A stretch of DNA of 64,000 nucleotides from Tetrahymena thermophila SB210 (Eukaryota > Ciliophora > Oligohymenophorea > Hymenostomatida > Tetrahymenidae). Positions within the stretch are counted from its first letter, which is position 1, and every line of letters starts with the position of its first letter. The notes under the pieces are model-generated. The model searched no databases. It was not told where the DNA came from and saw only the letters and a list, made by a program, of their open reading frames with translations. The stretch is taken from NCBI RefSeq assembly GCF_000189635.1, contig NW_002476143.1, positions 62,001 through 126,000 of the forward strand. Direction: 5' to 3'. The translations under genes were made by a program, and so were the position numbers. This document shows, in pieces, positions 1 to 13,095 of the stretch.

Positions 1-1704
1 AATGTGATTAAATATAAAATAATTTTTTTTTAGGATCTAAAAAAATAGTCAGATTTGAATGAATATATTCTTAAACTTTTAGAAAGAAATTCTAAACTTA
101 AGTCTGAATTTTAGCAAAGCCATCTAGAATAAATAAAAATGATGAATGAAGAAATGGAAAAGTAAAATGAACTATTTTTTAAGAAAAAAGAAACTATCAT
201 TGATTAAATACTAACAGAAATAACAACAAACACATAAAAAAAGACAAATAAAAATATGGGTTTGTATGTAGATTAAACTATTGTTGAGTAAACTTACGAT
301 GTTGTACCAAAATCTGTAGAAGACAAAAAGTTTTTTAGCAGGACTAATGTCTTTACTTCGCATGATTCAAAATAAAAGTAGAGCACTATTGATATTGATT
401 TTCATAAGCGAACAAGATTGTTTTCTTCTTTAAGTCAAAGATAAAGTAGCTTAAATAATTCTTATGATAATTGTCAATCTATCAATGCTAGCTTAAATAA
501 CAAAATATATAATATTATTTAAGCTAAAAATCATTTGGAAGTAGATAACAATCATAATAATACTTCATAGTTAACTACTGACAATACGAGAAACAATTCT
601 TAGATATTTAGAAACCATTTTATTTAAAACTCTTAAACAACATTAAGCACTAATTCGATAGCTTAAGTTTTTGATAGCAATTAGCAGTAAAATAGTATTA
701 GCTTATTTATTAATAACTTGCATAGGAGAAAATCTTAAAGTGTTTTTATAAGTCATGGATTAAAAGAATCAATTTTTCAAGAATAAAATGACGAAGAAGT
801 TTTAAATAACTTTTCTTCAATTGAAAAAATGAGAAATGTTAAAATAACTAACTACAATAAACTTTGTGATACTTAAAGGATATTAGATGTTAAAGAAAAG
901 TCAAATTCTCCCAAGAATTTATAATAAGATTGCTAAAAGGAAGAATAAATAGTTAAATCATAAAAAAGTTTGATTATAAATACACCACCTTCTCAATAAA
1001 AGTGTAGTTAGAGTCCTAGCAGAAAATCTACAATCAGTCCTTTTCTCACTAATTAGCAGCTTCGACAATAATAATTATCATAAAATTAAAGTTATTTGTC
1101 AAATTAAAAGCACACAAAATATCCTTTTATGATTCGTATGCAACACATATATGATAAAATGAGAATCGAAGATTAATCTTTGGATAAGTTTAATTCAATA
1201 CAAACATCTCGTACAGAAAATTAATAAAGTGCTGCAAAACAACGATATATAAAATCATAAACTTCTGGATAAAGATCTAAAGAACCTACATTATATCACC
1301 ACTAAATTGTCTCTGCAAATCAAAGTCCTACAAATATTTAATTTAGATAAATAAATGATAAAAATTTTTCTAACATAAAAAATTCATTTTTTACTAAAAA
1401 GCAATAAAACAAATTAAAAAATCTAATTTTTTCAGGGGATAATTTGTAGAATTAAGAAGAAAATAATTAAAAGAGTAAAGAAATAGCTAATATATTTAAA
1501 CAATCATACTAGCTTGATTAAAATGATCTACCTCTCTTGAATCTATATCGAATACAGCATAAATAGTCAATTAAACACCATTCTGAATAGAAGAGTAAAA
1601 GTCAATAGCCAAAAAAAAGAATACCAAATGTTAATTTAATTAAAAAAATAGACAAAGAAGATAAATTCTTGCCAACTTTTTATTTAGACTATTCCTTTAT
1701 GTGA
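1..1704 (+). CDS. 3' part of a Gln/Asn/Ser-rich protein with an N-terminal coiled coil (gene cut by window edge)
   Basis: The frame is open from base 1 to TGA at 1702-1704. A typical acceptor (T-run then TAG, 31-33) suggests that coding starts at 34 after an intron that begins outside the window, leaving 556 visible residues. Dozens of in-frame TAA/TAG codons are read as Gln. The first 50 or so residues after the acceptor form a charged heptad-like stretch (LLERNSKLKSEFQQ, then MMNEEMEKQNELFFKKKE), consistent with a coiled coil. The rest is low-complexity Ser/Asn/Gln/Lys sequence without cysteines in zinc-binding spacing, membrane segments or catalytic motifs that I recognise. The product is unknown. 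It could be the tail of a larger motor or scaffold protein, but the N-terminal part that would decide this is missing. Coding status is well supported by the uninterrupted TGA-free frame. Confidence 0.8.
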
Positions 1705-2516
1705 TTAGTTATTTCAATTTAATCTTCACTTAAAATATAAACTATTTACAATTGTAAATACTAATTTTTCAAAGTATAAAATGCTTACTAACTATTATTA
1801 CTTTTTTCAAGACATAAAATAATTAATTAAAAATTTTCGAATAAATAAATTTTGAGAACTGAGTGTAAAAAGATTATTGCATAAATATTATATAAATAAT
1901 TTATATGCTTGTAGATTAAAAATATTTATAAATTATCTAGTATCTATCATTAATTGTTTATGCAGCTTTTGCTAAAATTATTCTTAAATTTTAAATTTAT
2001 TAAAGTTAAATTAAAAATACTAATTTATAAAGAGTATATTATGATAGAATTTGATTTTAGTTGATCAAAGATTTGTGAAAAAAATAAGAAAAATAAAGAG
2101 CTATTCTTCTAATCCAATATATTTATAAAAGAATATCGAAATAAAATAGTTATTAATACCTGATAGTTGTCTATTTTAAATAAATAAAAACTCTCAATAG
2201 AAGTGATAAAATGATGTTAAAGTGTTTTTGATTGAAACTCTCATAATAAATATTGAATTTAATTTTATAAGTTAATGAATAAGTTAACTTAATGTCAAAG
2301 AAGTAAAATGATTAATTGTTCATTTTTCTTAAGTAAAATAATTATTTTTACTTAAATATTTGCTTTATTCAAATAAAAAATTAATTATTTTAAATTGTTT
2401 CAAGGATTTAAATTTTTAGAAGAAATTTTTAAAAAAAAAAAAAACAAATTTCTAAAATTTGTAAAAAAAGATTGACTAAAAAAAAAACATATTTAATAAA
2501 TTCTAATTTTTTTCAC
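1705..2516. other. intergenic, no gene seen
   Basis: AT-rich spacer with poly-A/T runs (for example 2430-2480) that holds the 3' flank of the first gene and the 5' flank of the next. I see no coding frame, RNA gene or repeat. Confidence 0.6.
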
Positions 2517-3134
2517 ATGCAACAATTCGAGGATAAGTACATGACATTAAATTAAAATAAAAATGAAAATGAGTATAAGGTGAGTTAAAGCAATGCAGAA
2601 CTTTAATTTTAAGATAATGAGAATTTATCAGATTATTCTATTATATTAAAAAATTAGTAAGATTAAAATAAGGATGAAAACTCTTCTATAAAAAGTAACT
2701 TAATCCTAGATATTTCAGATTCTGTCGAATTTTTAACTTTAAACGAAAGTAGTAATGGATAACAAACTTCCACAAAATCGGATTAAACTTTTATACTTAA
2801 TTAAAGCTAGAATTAAAATTAGATATTAAGTAATTATTCTATTGATTAGTGTGCTTTAGAGCATGAAAATTATAATAAATCAAATGAGGCTCAGAAAACA
2901 TTATTCGAGACATTACTATAATTTGAAAGACTATTTAAAGAACAAAATAGTAATAATTAGCAGTAACCAAACTAAAAAATGAATTTCAAGTAAAGAATGT
3001 AGCTAAAGGAGTATGAAAAAAAATGCTAAGAGTATATGGCTTCATTAGAGCCAGGCGATTTCCGTTTGGTAATCGAAAAAAGATTTTAGAATAATTAAAC
3101 TAAATAATACTAATTTCCAAGAAAATTCTAATGA
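2517..3134 (+). CDS. 205-aa Gln/Asn-rich protein, short paralogue of the N-terminus of the 4662-8848 gene
   Basis: Single exon with ATG at 2517 and TGA at 3132-3134. It is rich in Asn, Gln, Ser and acidic residues for about 140 codons. A charged helix-like stretch follows (FKQRMQLKEYEKKCQEYMAS), then the block LEPGDFRLVIEKRF at about residues 177-190, and the protein ends in QFPRKFQ. The 4662-8848 product carries the matching block SLQPGDFRIEIENRF followed by NFQFPRNN at about residues 239-263, also directly after a Gln-rich helix. The two genes therefore look like adjacent tandem paralogues, the shorter ending just behind the shared block. No catalytic domain is visible. Function unknown; the PGDFR block may be a short interaction motif (inference). 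Confidence 0.78.
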
Positions 3135-4661
3135 AATAGAAAAATTGGATACAATTTTTTATTTTGAGTAAAATACATACAGTATTGATTTTACATAGTT
3201 TATACTAAAAAAAGATTACTGCTTTATTGTTTATTACTTGCTAACTATTATTTTTCAGTATAATTTTGATAAAATATAATTTGTTTATTTTGATAATTAT
3301 TATCAATTAATAAATCCTGTTTTATATAGAATTTAAAAAAATTTTTTATTGTTCAAAGTTTTTTTTTATTTTTTTATTTCATTAAATACAAAAATTACTT
3401 CTTCAAATTTTAACTAAGTTATTATATTAGATTTTTTAAAAAGATAATAGAAACCTAAAGATAAAAATATTACCTTTAATCACATCCATAAATACTTTTT
3501 GGCAATTATCTTTATAAATATTATAAACAACATTATTCATTAGTTAATTAATTAATTATTTTCTTCAACTAAATTTTTGATTTAAAAATATTTAAAAAAT
3601 TAATATTAAATATAAATTTTTAAAAAACTATCAAAAAGTAGTTTTAGTTTGAAAAAATATGTAATATATAAGTGATAGATACTAGATGTTTGTATGTATG
3701 TTTTTAAGTAAGTAAGTAACTGTATGATTTATGGTAATGCTATAATTTCAACTTTTTTATTTAATTTAATTTATTATTGGATGGCTATTAGTAAAAAAAA
3801 TGAGTATCTCAAATTAATAAAAAATCTGATAGTTATAAATGTGTATGTATGTATGTGTATTTGGTTTTCACTAGGGTGAATAAATTGTTAGATTGATTGA
3901 TAGTTAGTTAGTTATAAGAATATTTGTTTATTAAAGGATTCGTTAACAATATTTTATCTTTTCACAAAAAATTTATGAAATCTATTTATTAATAAGTGAA
4001 TATTAAAGCATTTGCAATAAATGATTGATATCTATTTAGATTACTTATTAAAGGAAAGCATAATTTGAACACATTCATTTTTTGAAAAAATAATTCAAAA
4101 ATGTTATTTATTTTATATAAAAAAACAAAAAAACAAACAAACATTTATGGATGATGGTGATTAATAAGAAATTGAAAGTTAATAAATAAATAATCTAACA
4201 ATTAATTCAATTTATTGTTTAAAATATTGATTTGATTGTCTGCTTGTTAGTTTATATGTATGTTTTTTTGTTTGATTGTTTGTTTGGTAAAATCAAATGA
4301 TAATGACAAAAACTAATTAGTTAGTAGTTATTAAGTAATAAAAAAGAAGAAAAAACTTAATTAATAATAATAATAAGAAGAAAGAATAAATATTTGTACC
4401 TACCTTTCAAGTTGTCTTAATTTATTATTTTTTTGATAATTCTTTAATTTCAAATCAATATCAAAGCTTTTATATTTAATATAAGGAGTTTATATATTAA
4501 GAAGCAAGCACACTCCAACCAAAAAACAAACAATCAAACAATCAAAAGGGAAACATTTAATTTCAAAAATTTGTAATAAAAGCTTACACAAATAGGCACA
4601 GTTTAAGCACTTAAAAGTCAAAGGAGGAGTGTGATTTTACAAATTTATTTATTTTATTAAA
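3135..4661. other. intergenic with simple repeats, no gene seen
   Basis: Spacer of 1.5 kb between the two paralogues. It contains GTAT/GTTT-type simple repeats (about 3690-3860 and 4240-4290) and AAAC/CAAA-rich patches. No TGA-free coding frame with gene-like composition was found. Confidence 0.6.
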
Positions 4662-7600
4662 ATGTAAGACTAGATAACTAAAAAATTGAAAGATTCCCTT
4701 AACAAATCTTCAGAGAGTTACAATCATCTTTCAAATTAATCTCAAGGAGGAATTAATAATTAATCACTTAATTTCAACAATAACAACATGAATTAGAATA
4801 ATCCAAATGCAGATTTAACTAGCTAATAAACCCAAAGTGGGAATTACATGAGCAATAAGTTGAAAAAAATAAGCTAAGGTGCAAATATAAATGATAATAG
4901 CAAGTATGAGGCAGAAAAATAATTTAGTGGAGCTGATTAAGATTCTTTGGTATTTCAATTTTTAACGAATAAATTAACATAAAATTTGAAAGACCAATAT
5001 GCATAAAATGGCAACACAGATACATCTGAATCTAGCGATATTGTAACTAGATTGAAAGAATTTAGAGATGCTTAACGAAGTGCAACTCAAGCAGACTAAT
5101 CTGACACTCTTGAATAAAAATACAATTAATGCCAGAGATTGGATACTGAATTAAATGACAAAGATGCTTAGGATTTTGATGAAGAAGTTGACACAGATTT
5201 GATTCTTCAGTAGGAATTTGAGGCATTAATTTAATATGAAAGAAATAAATAAGAATTAAGGATTAGTTAGTAGCAATAAGAGCAAGATTCTTCTATCAAC
5301 ATAAATGATTAGCAGCAAGCATTGCAGTTATAGGAATAGCAACAATATTTAATATAGTAATAGTACTTGGCATCTTTATAGCCTGGCGATTTTCGCATCG
5401 AAATTGAAAATAGATTTTTAAAAAGCGATTGTAACCGAAATTTTTAATTTCCTAGAAACAATTTAAGGCACAAAATAATTAAATATGATTAAGATACAGA
5501 TGGATAAAGTTCAGATAATTCTTCTTTACTTTCCGTTGATGGAATCACAGTTTACAATTTGCATGCTTAAAATATGAAAAATTATTAAAGAGAATATATG
5601 CAAATGTAAGAGTAAATGAATGATCAAATGGAAAAATTTAAAGCACAAGAGCAATTACGTCTTGAGAAAGAGGAAGAAGAAATAATTGAAAAGGAAAGAT
5701 TACAGCATCAGCTACGTTAATAAAAAATGGTTTAGCAGCAAGTTTATATATAGCATTCGTATGAAAAGCAAAATTAGGAAAGGAAAAATGAATAAATCTA
5801 GCAATTACGCCAGCAATTCTAATAACAGCAGAATACTCTTTTACAGATGAAGTAACCTGGTAATCATAATATTAATATGTCATCTTAAGTTGTTAAAACG
5901 GAGGCATATGATTCAGACAGTGTTGGTAGGAGTACTTTGACATAAAATGCACAAAACTAAAAGCAGTCTTAAAAAGTAAAAGAAATGATTGAGCAATCTA
6001 AAATTTAAAATAATTTGAAAAATAAGTTAGAAGAAAGTATAAATAATATAGCAAATTAAAACAATAACAACATCTCAGGCTCAAATAAAAAAGCATAATT
6101 GCAATAAAAATAACAATAATTGCTATACCAAGGCATGAAAGATAGTTTCTCAGCAGAAAAATAAAACAGTTAAAAGCAGCAATAGCTTTAAAAGTTTAAG
6201 AATATCTTATTGAACAAGCAGCAAAATATTTAAAATACAAATAAAATTCAGATGAATGGAAATGGTCGCAGAATGAAAACAGAGGGAAACGATATTGATT
6301 ACGATTAACAAAATTTAAATAACCACAATCATCATCTTCATACTCAACACAATTATTAACACGAAGATGGAGAGGAAGACGAAACAATAGAGAATTTTGA
6401 ATTAGCTCTCTAAGACGACTCAGACAATGACTCAGGTGAAGTGGCCAGATTAGATGATATTAAAATTTAATCTTATAAATAAACAGCCTCTCCACCTAAA
6501 AATAACAACAAATCGTATAATCACCAGACATCCAAATCATAAAATACTAACTAAGAGAATTCTAACTCCAAAAACTATAAGAATATCATGGAAATTTTAG
6601 AAAAGAACTCTAAAAACTCTCACAGCAGACAATCGACATCAATCAGTAACAGCAATCAGATTACAAATTCTATGACTAACAATAATTAGAAGAAGAATCC
6701 TAGTTAGCATTCTACTCACTAGACTCTCCAGATCTAAATATAATAAGCTGCCGCCGCTGCTGCAGCTGCAACCATAAATTGTAACTCTGTTACTAAAAAT
6801 TTAACTTACAAATCTCGTCCTACCACAAGTTAATCAAATTACTATAAAAATCTATACTCGTCTTAAAATTGTTCTGTAAATCAGCCTAATCAATAATCCT
6901 CAAACAGAAACACACTACAACCATAAGATAACAACAATATTTCTAAAGTTAGATAATCTAGCAAAACCTCCCATACAAACTACGATGGTAATTCTACTGT
7001 TCAAATAGGAAATCATGCTAAAAAGCCAAGTGGGAATTATCTCAACTAAAGTATAGAAAACTTTTCTAGTAAATAGCCTAGCATCAATTAAACTTTATAA
7101 AATCAAATTAATCCTACTTAAGAGCATAATAGCAGAAAAAGATCGAATTCAAATAAAAACAATACAAGTATTTCAGTAACTTCTTCAATTCCAAATTACA
7201 ATAAACTTGCCTTGAGCAACAATACTCAGAAGCAAAACATTGCAAATTCAATGAAGTAAATTGTTTATTTATTTAACTATTTATTTATTTTATATTTTTA
7301 TAAATTTATTTAACAAAAATAATATTATAAAATAGCTATTCAAAGAATTTAGAAAGTTTCAAGATTGACAATGGGAAAAATTCTACACTAAAGCAAAGAG
7401 ATGAAAAAGCACCATCAAAGGCTCCAACAGGTTAACAAAACATAATGAATTTACTCAGTAAAGGACCATATTTAAATAATAATAATAATACCAACAATTC
7501 TTTTTAGGTTGCCAAAAATATATCAATGAATTAAAGTATTTCAAACAAAGTCAATAGCTAAAGTTATTAAAATGCTGCTAAATTAAAAGGAAGAAATGCT

Positions 7601-8848
7601 AATAGTTTCCACTAAAATGCGTAATCAAGCAATATCTCCTCCATCCAAACTTCACAAACAACTAACCTTAACAACAAGAGCACAATAGTTTCTAACTACA
7701 GCATAAACTCAAACAGTAAAAAAAAGTTGTTATCCAGCTCAAGTAGTTCAAACTTGATTAATGTCCCTTCAAGTATTAACAGCTAAATCAAAAATGATCC
7801 AAAGGTGAAACAGTCTCTTCAAAATAATCAAATTTCTTCAATTATAAATGCAAACATAAATATCAACAATTTAAATCCAACCAACTATTCCAAGGTTAGA
7901 GTTTCTACAAATTCTAACGTGAGAGATTCAATATAAAGTTAAAAGGGAAATGCCCTTAATTCAAGGGTTTAGACAGAACCCTCAAACAATGATGATGATT
8001 TCGATATTCATTATTTAAATAACCGTCTGAATACTCTTTAAAAAATCCCATCAAAATAAAGGTAAAAAGATAAATAAAAAATTTTTTTGTATTTTTAATA
8101 ATTTTTTTTTATTAAAAGTCTGCTAAATAATAAATCAAGTTCAAGAAGGAAAGACAATAGCAGTTCAAAGTCAAATTTAAGAGATTATTAATTTATATAA
8201 TAGTAAAATTAGAACTATATTCATCAAAAGCAACAATAAATTGGCTAAAATTAAGCTCTCTAAAATTTAATGATTAATAATTCCTATAATTTATAATAAA
8301 AAACTGAAGATAACGGATTAAATTAAGGTTAGTAAATCCCTTATAGCCAAGTCAAGTATGCAGACAATTTGGTTAAGCCTTTAATGAACTAATAAAATAT
8401 AATCCATTCTAATTTAAGAAGTACAAATGAATAAAGTACTAGCGATCTAAACGATTAAAATAGGCTTAGTGGATAAAGCTTTGACTAAATCTAAAAAATT
8501 AGAGATTACCTAAAATAAAAGTAAAGTAAGTACCCCACAAAATAATAAAATTAAGTTGTAAATAACACATCATAATATCCTAACAATGGAATTAATAATT
8601 AAGCAGTCTAATATTCTTATCAACAATAACAATAAGCTCTTTAAAAAGAGCTTTAGAGTAATATTAATTAATAATAGGTAGCCTATATAAATAATTTAAG
8701 CCAGCAACAACCATAATAACACCACTTGTATTAAAATTTTAACTAAAAAAGTGAAAACCAGTAATTTAATTAACACAATTCTTAATTTAACAGCAATTCT
8801 ATAGGGTAAAATAACAATCAAAGCTACTTTTAAAAATAAATAAGATGA
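4662..8848 (+). CDS. 1349-aa Gln/Asn/Ser-rich protein with central coiled coil and PGDFR block
   Basis: Three exons: 4662-7255, 7256-7335 removed, 7336-8061, 8062-8118 removed, 8119-8848. The phases match and TGA is at 8846-8848. The ATG follows an AT-rich leader and is the first one in frame. The N-terminal 230 residues are Asn/Gln/Asp-rich. SLQPGDFRIEIENRF lies at about 239-253 and is shared with the 205-aa neighbour. A Glu/Gln/Lys-rich coiled coil covers about 313-400 (LEKEEEEIIEKERLQHQLRQ). An acidic segment follows, then a run of eight Ala at 696-703. The remainder is Asn/Ser/Gln-rich and probably disordered. There are no membrane segments or enzyme motifs. Low-complexity composition of this kind is common in ciliate scaffold and regulatory proteins, so the function cannot be named. 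The model is well supported by phase-compatible consensus introns and one frame running through all exons. Confidence 0.82.
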
Positions 8849-10056
8849 TATTGAATTATCCTAAAGCACATAACAAACAAATGCAAATACAAACAAAATA
8901 CAAGTAAGCAAAAAACAATCAAAAATACAAAATCAAAGAATTAATAAATAAATAAATAAAAATAATATTACTTCATGAAAACTAATTTTAATTTTTGTCT
9001 TTCTTGCAATTTCAAATATTTATTCTAATTAAATTACTTAAACTTAATTAATGTATTTACAAAATATTTTTTAGTGTAAATTATATTTATAAAATAAAAA
9101 ATTTAATCTTAAAGTAATAAAAATTAGTTAATTATTTATTTATTGAGATATTTATGAAATTTAAATAGCAATTTAAAGAATTAATCTAGAATTGAAATTA
9201 TCTTATGATATTTTTGCTTATTTTTATTAAACAATAAATATTATGCCAATTTTGTTTAAATTATTTTAAATTATTATTTTATTCAAAAATAATATATTTT
9301 TATTTAACAGTTAATGTATATATGTACAGTAGGCATATAGAACTTTAAAAAAATTATTTTAATATTTAATCAATTATTAGACATTTATCTAAATATGTTA
9401 AAAGCCCTAATTTGGTTGGGTGCACACAACCTATATATATACCTAAGTAACTTATTCTTGGAAAAAAAAACTAATAGAATTTTAGAATAATTTGAGATAT
9501 TTTAAATCTTTTAATTTCTTAAATATGTATTAAAAATTTTTTCATACATATATTAAAATTCGCCTCTTTACTAAACTAAAAAAGAAAGATCTAATAACTT
9601 ATAATTATTTCATCAAAATTTAAGTACATTAATTTATAGAATTTTATCAGCATATATATGACTACCTATCTTTATTTCTTGCTATTTTTGTTAGTGTTAA
9701 TTTTTTAATAGAAATATTAAGATTTAATAATTAATGCTACACTAAAATTTTTTTGATTTCTCCTCCTAAAAGCAAATTTATAAATTTGTATTTTTGATTA
9801 TTAAAATTTATTTGTTTTTTTTACAAAAATTAATTTGAAATAAATAAATAAACGTAAATTAATTTATTAAAAAACTTATAATTAATAAAATATCCATAAG
9901 TTTATATTAGATATTTTTGAAAAATAAATAAATGATATAAAAGAATTCATAAATTTACAGTCTAGAACATGTAAATATTTATTTTTAGATTAATTTTATT
10001 TAAATTATTTTTATAAATAAAATAAGTTTTTAAGCTCTTCACATTAATAGTTTTAG
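8849..10056. other. intergenic, no gene seen
   Basis: 1.2 kb of AT-rich spacer. The only oddity is a short imperfect hairpin near 9413-9432 (GGTTGGGTGCACACAACC). The missing 5' end of the LRR gene may lie here, but I found no convincing ATG exon. Confidence 0.5.
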
Positions 10057-10299
10057 GATCTCCTTATTGATCTGAAAAATTGGTATATTTGATTTATTAT
10101 TATTATTGCTATTTTTTCTAATTACCAATATTATTTTTCTAATTAAAATTATAATCTATATTCATTCACTTTAATTCTACAAATATTTTTTTATTATTTT
10201 AACTTAATTTTCATTCAATTTTCGTTTTCATTATTAATTTATTTTTTTATTTTATTTTATTATTCATTTTTTCCTTCTAAATAACTAATTAATTATAAA

Positions 10300-11709
10300 T
10301 ATTTCTTCAATATTTATAAAGCGGTAAATAGCTTGGTGATGAAGATGCATCAAATTTAGGTTCTGGATTAGGAAAGTGCATTAATCTCTCAAATTTGAGA
10401 CTTTTTCTTTAGTAAAACAATTTATTTTTTTTGGATAATGATATTTTTTAATATCAAAATGAATTTAAAACTATATAACTAACTCCCTTAATTTATTTAT
10501 TAGCCTTATTTTGGATTTATCTTTCTTTTTTTATTCTTCTTCTGTTATTTATTTACTATTTTGTTTGTTGGTTTGTTTATTAATTTAATTCATTTTTTCA
10601 TTTTCAACTTTTACTTTTATAAATATTAATTCATTTCTTTATTTCATACTTTTTTATTTTTTCCTTTTAATTAACTTACTAATTAACTAATTAAAAATAT
10701 TTTTTTTTTTTTAATATTTAAAAAGGTCTAATAAAATTAGTGCAATTGGTGGATCAGCCTTAGGTTCTGGTTTAGGAAAATGCACTAATCTCTCAAATTT
10801 GATACTTCATCTTTCGTAAAAATAGTTTATTTGTTTTGGATTGCGATATTTTTTAATATAAAAATGAATCTAAAACAATATAATTAACTTTTATAATTTA
10901 TTTATTTGATTTATATTATATTTTTTTTTTTATTCTACATGTATTTTTTTATTTATTTATTTATTTCTTTGTTTATACATTTAAGTCATTTTTTTATTTC
11001 AACTTTTGCTTTTATTTTTAATTTATTTATTATAATTTTATATTTTTTACCTTCTAACTTACTAATTAACTATTTATTTTTTCTTTAATATTTAAAAAGG
11101 TTTAATTCAATTGGTGAAGAAGGCACATCAGGCTTAGGTTCTGGTTTAGGAAAGTGCACTAATCTCTCAAATTTGACACTCCATCTCTCGTAAAAATAGT
11201 TTATTTGTTTTGAATTGTGGTATTTTTGAGTATGAAAATGAATTTAAAATTATATAACTAACTCTTATATTTATTTATTAGCTTTTTATTTGATTAATTT
11301 TATTATTTTTATTATATTTGTGTTTTTTATTTATTTATTTATTTTTTTTGTTTATTTGTTAATTTAACTTATTCTTTATTTTCATTTTTTGCTTTTATTG
11401 TTAATTAATTAATTACTTATTATTTCTTATTATTTCTTCATTTTTTCCTTCTAACTAACAAATTAACTGTATATTTTTTCTTCAATATTCAAAAAGTGGA
11501 AATTAAATTGGTGATGAAGGTGCTTCAGGATTAGGTTTTGGTTTAGGAAATTGCACTCGTCTCTCAAATTTGACACTTCATCTTTCGTAAAAATAGTTTA
11601 TATGTTTTTGATTGTTATATTTTTTAATATAAAAATTCATTTAAAATAATGTAAATAAGTTTTTTAATCTATATATTATCGATTTTTTTTATTATCCTGC
11701 TTATGTTTT

Positions 11710-11740
<31 letters not shown>

Positions 11741-12900
11741 TTTGTTTGTTTGTTTGTTAATTTAACTCATTTTTTCATTTAACTTTTGATTTTATAGTTA
11801 ATTAATTAAGAATTTTATTTCTTATTATTTCATATTTTTTCTTCATTTTTTCCTTCTAACTAGCTAATTAATTATTTTATTTTTCTTCAATATTTAAAAA
11901 GGTCTAATAAAATTGGTGCAATTGGTGGATCAGACTTAGGTTCTGGATTAGGAAAGTGTACTAATCTCTCATATTTGATACTTCATCTTTCGTAAAAACA
12001 GTTTATTTGTTTTGTTTGGATTGTGATATATTTGAATTAAAAATGAATCTAAAACAATTGAACTAACTCTTTTAATTTATTTATTTTATTTCATTTATTT
12101 TTCTTTATTTTTTATTCTGATCATGTTTTTTTTATTATTTATTTCTTAGTTTGTTTGTTAATTTAACTCATTTTTTCATTTTCAACTTTTGATTTTATCA
12201 TTAATTCATTTTTATTATTTCATATATTTTCTTAATTTTTTCCTTCTAACTAACTTATTGACTAAATATTTTTCTTCTATATTTAAAAAGGTCTAATAAA
12301 ATTGGTTCAACTGGTGCTTCAGGTTTAGGTTCTGGTTTAGGAAAGTGCACTAATCTCTTAAATTTTACACTTGATTTAAGGTAAAAACAGTTGATTTATT
12401 TTGGGTGGTGATATTTTTATATTCTAAAAATGAATTTAAAACAATATGCCTTACTAACTCTTTTCATTTATTTATTTGCTTTTTTATTGATTTATTTTAT
12501 TTTAATATTTTATTCTGATTGTGTTTTTTATTTATTTATTTATTTGATTGTTTGTTTTTCTGTTAATTTAATTCATTTTTTTATTTTCAACTTTTGCTTT
12601 TATTATTAATTAAATCATTTCTTATTATTTATTTCATATTTTTTACCTTCTAATTAACTAATTAACAATATATTTTTTCTTTAATATTTAAAAAGGTTTA
12701 ATAAAATTGGTACAAGTGGTGCATCAGGCTTTAGTTTTGGTTTAGGAAAGTGCACTAATCTCTAAAATTTGGCACTTTATCTTTCGTAAAAACATTTTAT
12801 TTGTTTTATTTTAAATTATGATATTTTTGAATATAAAAATGGATTTAAAAATAATAAATCTAACTCTTTTCATTTATTTATTTATTAGCTTTCTTTTTAT
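10300..12900 (+). repeat. tandem array of ~374-405 bp exon-plus-intron units
   Basis: Exon starts are spaced 404, 374, 397, 405, 389 and 405 bp. The introns between them are visibly related: each has GTAAAAA(C/T)AG near the donor, an AATATAAAAATGAAT(T/C)TAAAA block about 60 nt in, TTTATTTATTT-rich centres and CTTCAATATTTAAAAAG-type acceptors. The gene therefore grew by duplicating whole exon-intron units rather than exons alone. The centre of the fourth intron (about 11706-11757) has expanded into TTTA/TTTG simple repeats. Confidence 0.8.
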
Positions 12901-13095
12901 TTTTTATTATGCTAAAGGTTTTTGTTGACTGATTTAAAATAAAATATTTTATTTTAAAATTTTATTCTATTTATTTCTTTTTAGTAATTTACACTAATTT
13001 ATATTAAAAGTAACAACCAAATCTATAGATCAAAATAATTGAAAATTAATTGTTTCAAGTCAATAAGATTAGTTGCCTTAAAATTAGAAAGTTGA
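10322..13095 (+). CDS. leucine-rich-repeat protein, one repeat per 90-nt exon (5' end unresolved)
   Basis: Seven exons of exactly 90 nt lie at 10322-10411, 10726-10815, 11100-11189, 11497-11586, 11902-11991, 12291-12380 and 12696-12785. Each starts with the last base of a split codon and ends with its first two bases, so all are phase-2 symmetric and stay in frame in any number. Each encodes one 30-residue repeat of the form SNKIGxxGASGLGSGLGKCT then NLSNLxLHLS, the Gly-rich LRR type known from large ciliate LRR families. A last exon at 13029-13095 fits in phase and ends at TGA 13093-13095; its C-terminal Lys/Arg-rich tail (FKSIRLVALKLES) resembles the usual end of such proteins. A weak upstream exon, 10057-10082 (DLLIDLKN), also fits in phase. 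No start codon is identified, so the gene may be 5'-truncated. Likely a protein-interaction scaffold. Confidence 0.75.

Noticed and set aside
6196..6387. 63-codon open frame on the - strand
   Set aside because: Lies antisense to the coding exon of the 1349-aa protein; no splice signals or family match.
10906..11088. 60-codon Phe/Ile-rich open frame
   Set aside because: Falls entirely inside an LRR intron; composition is that of T-rich intron sequence.
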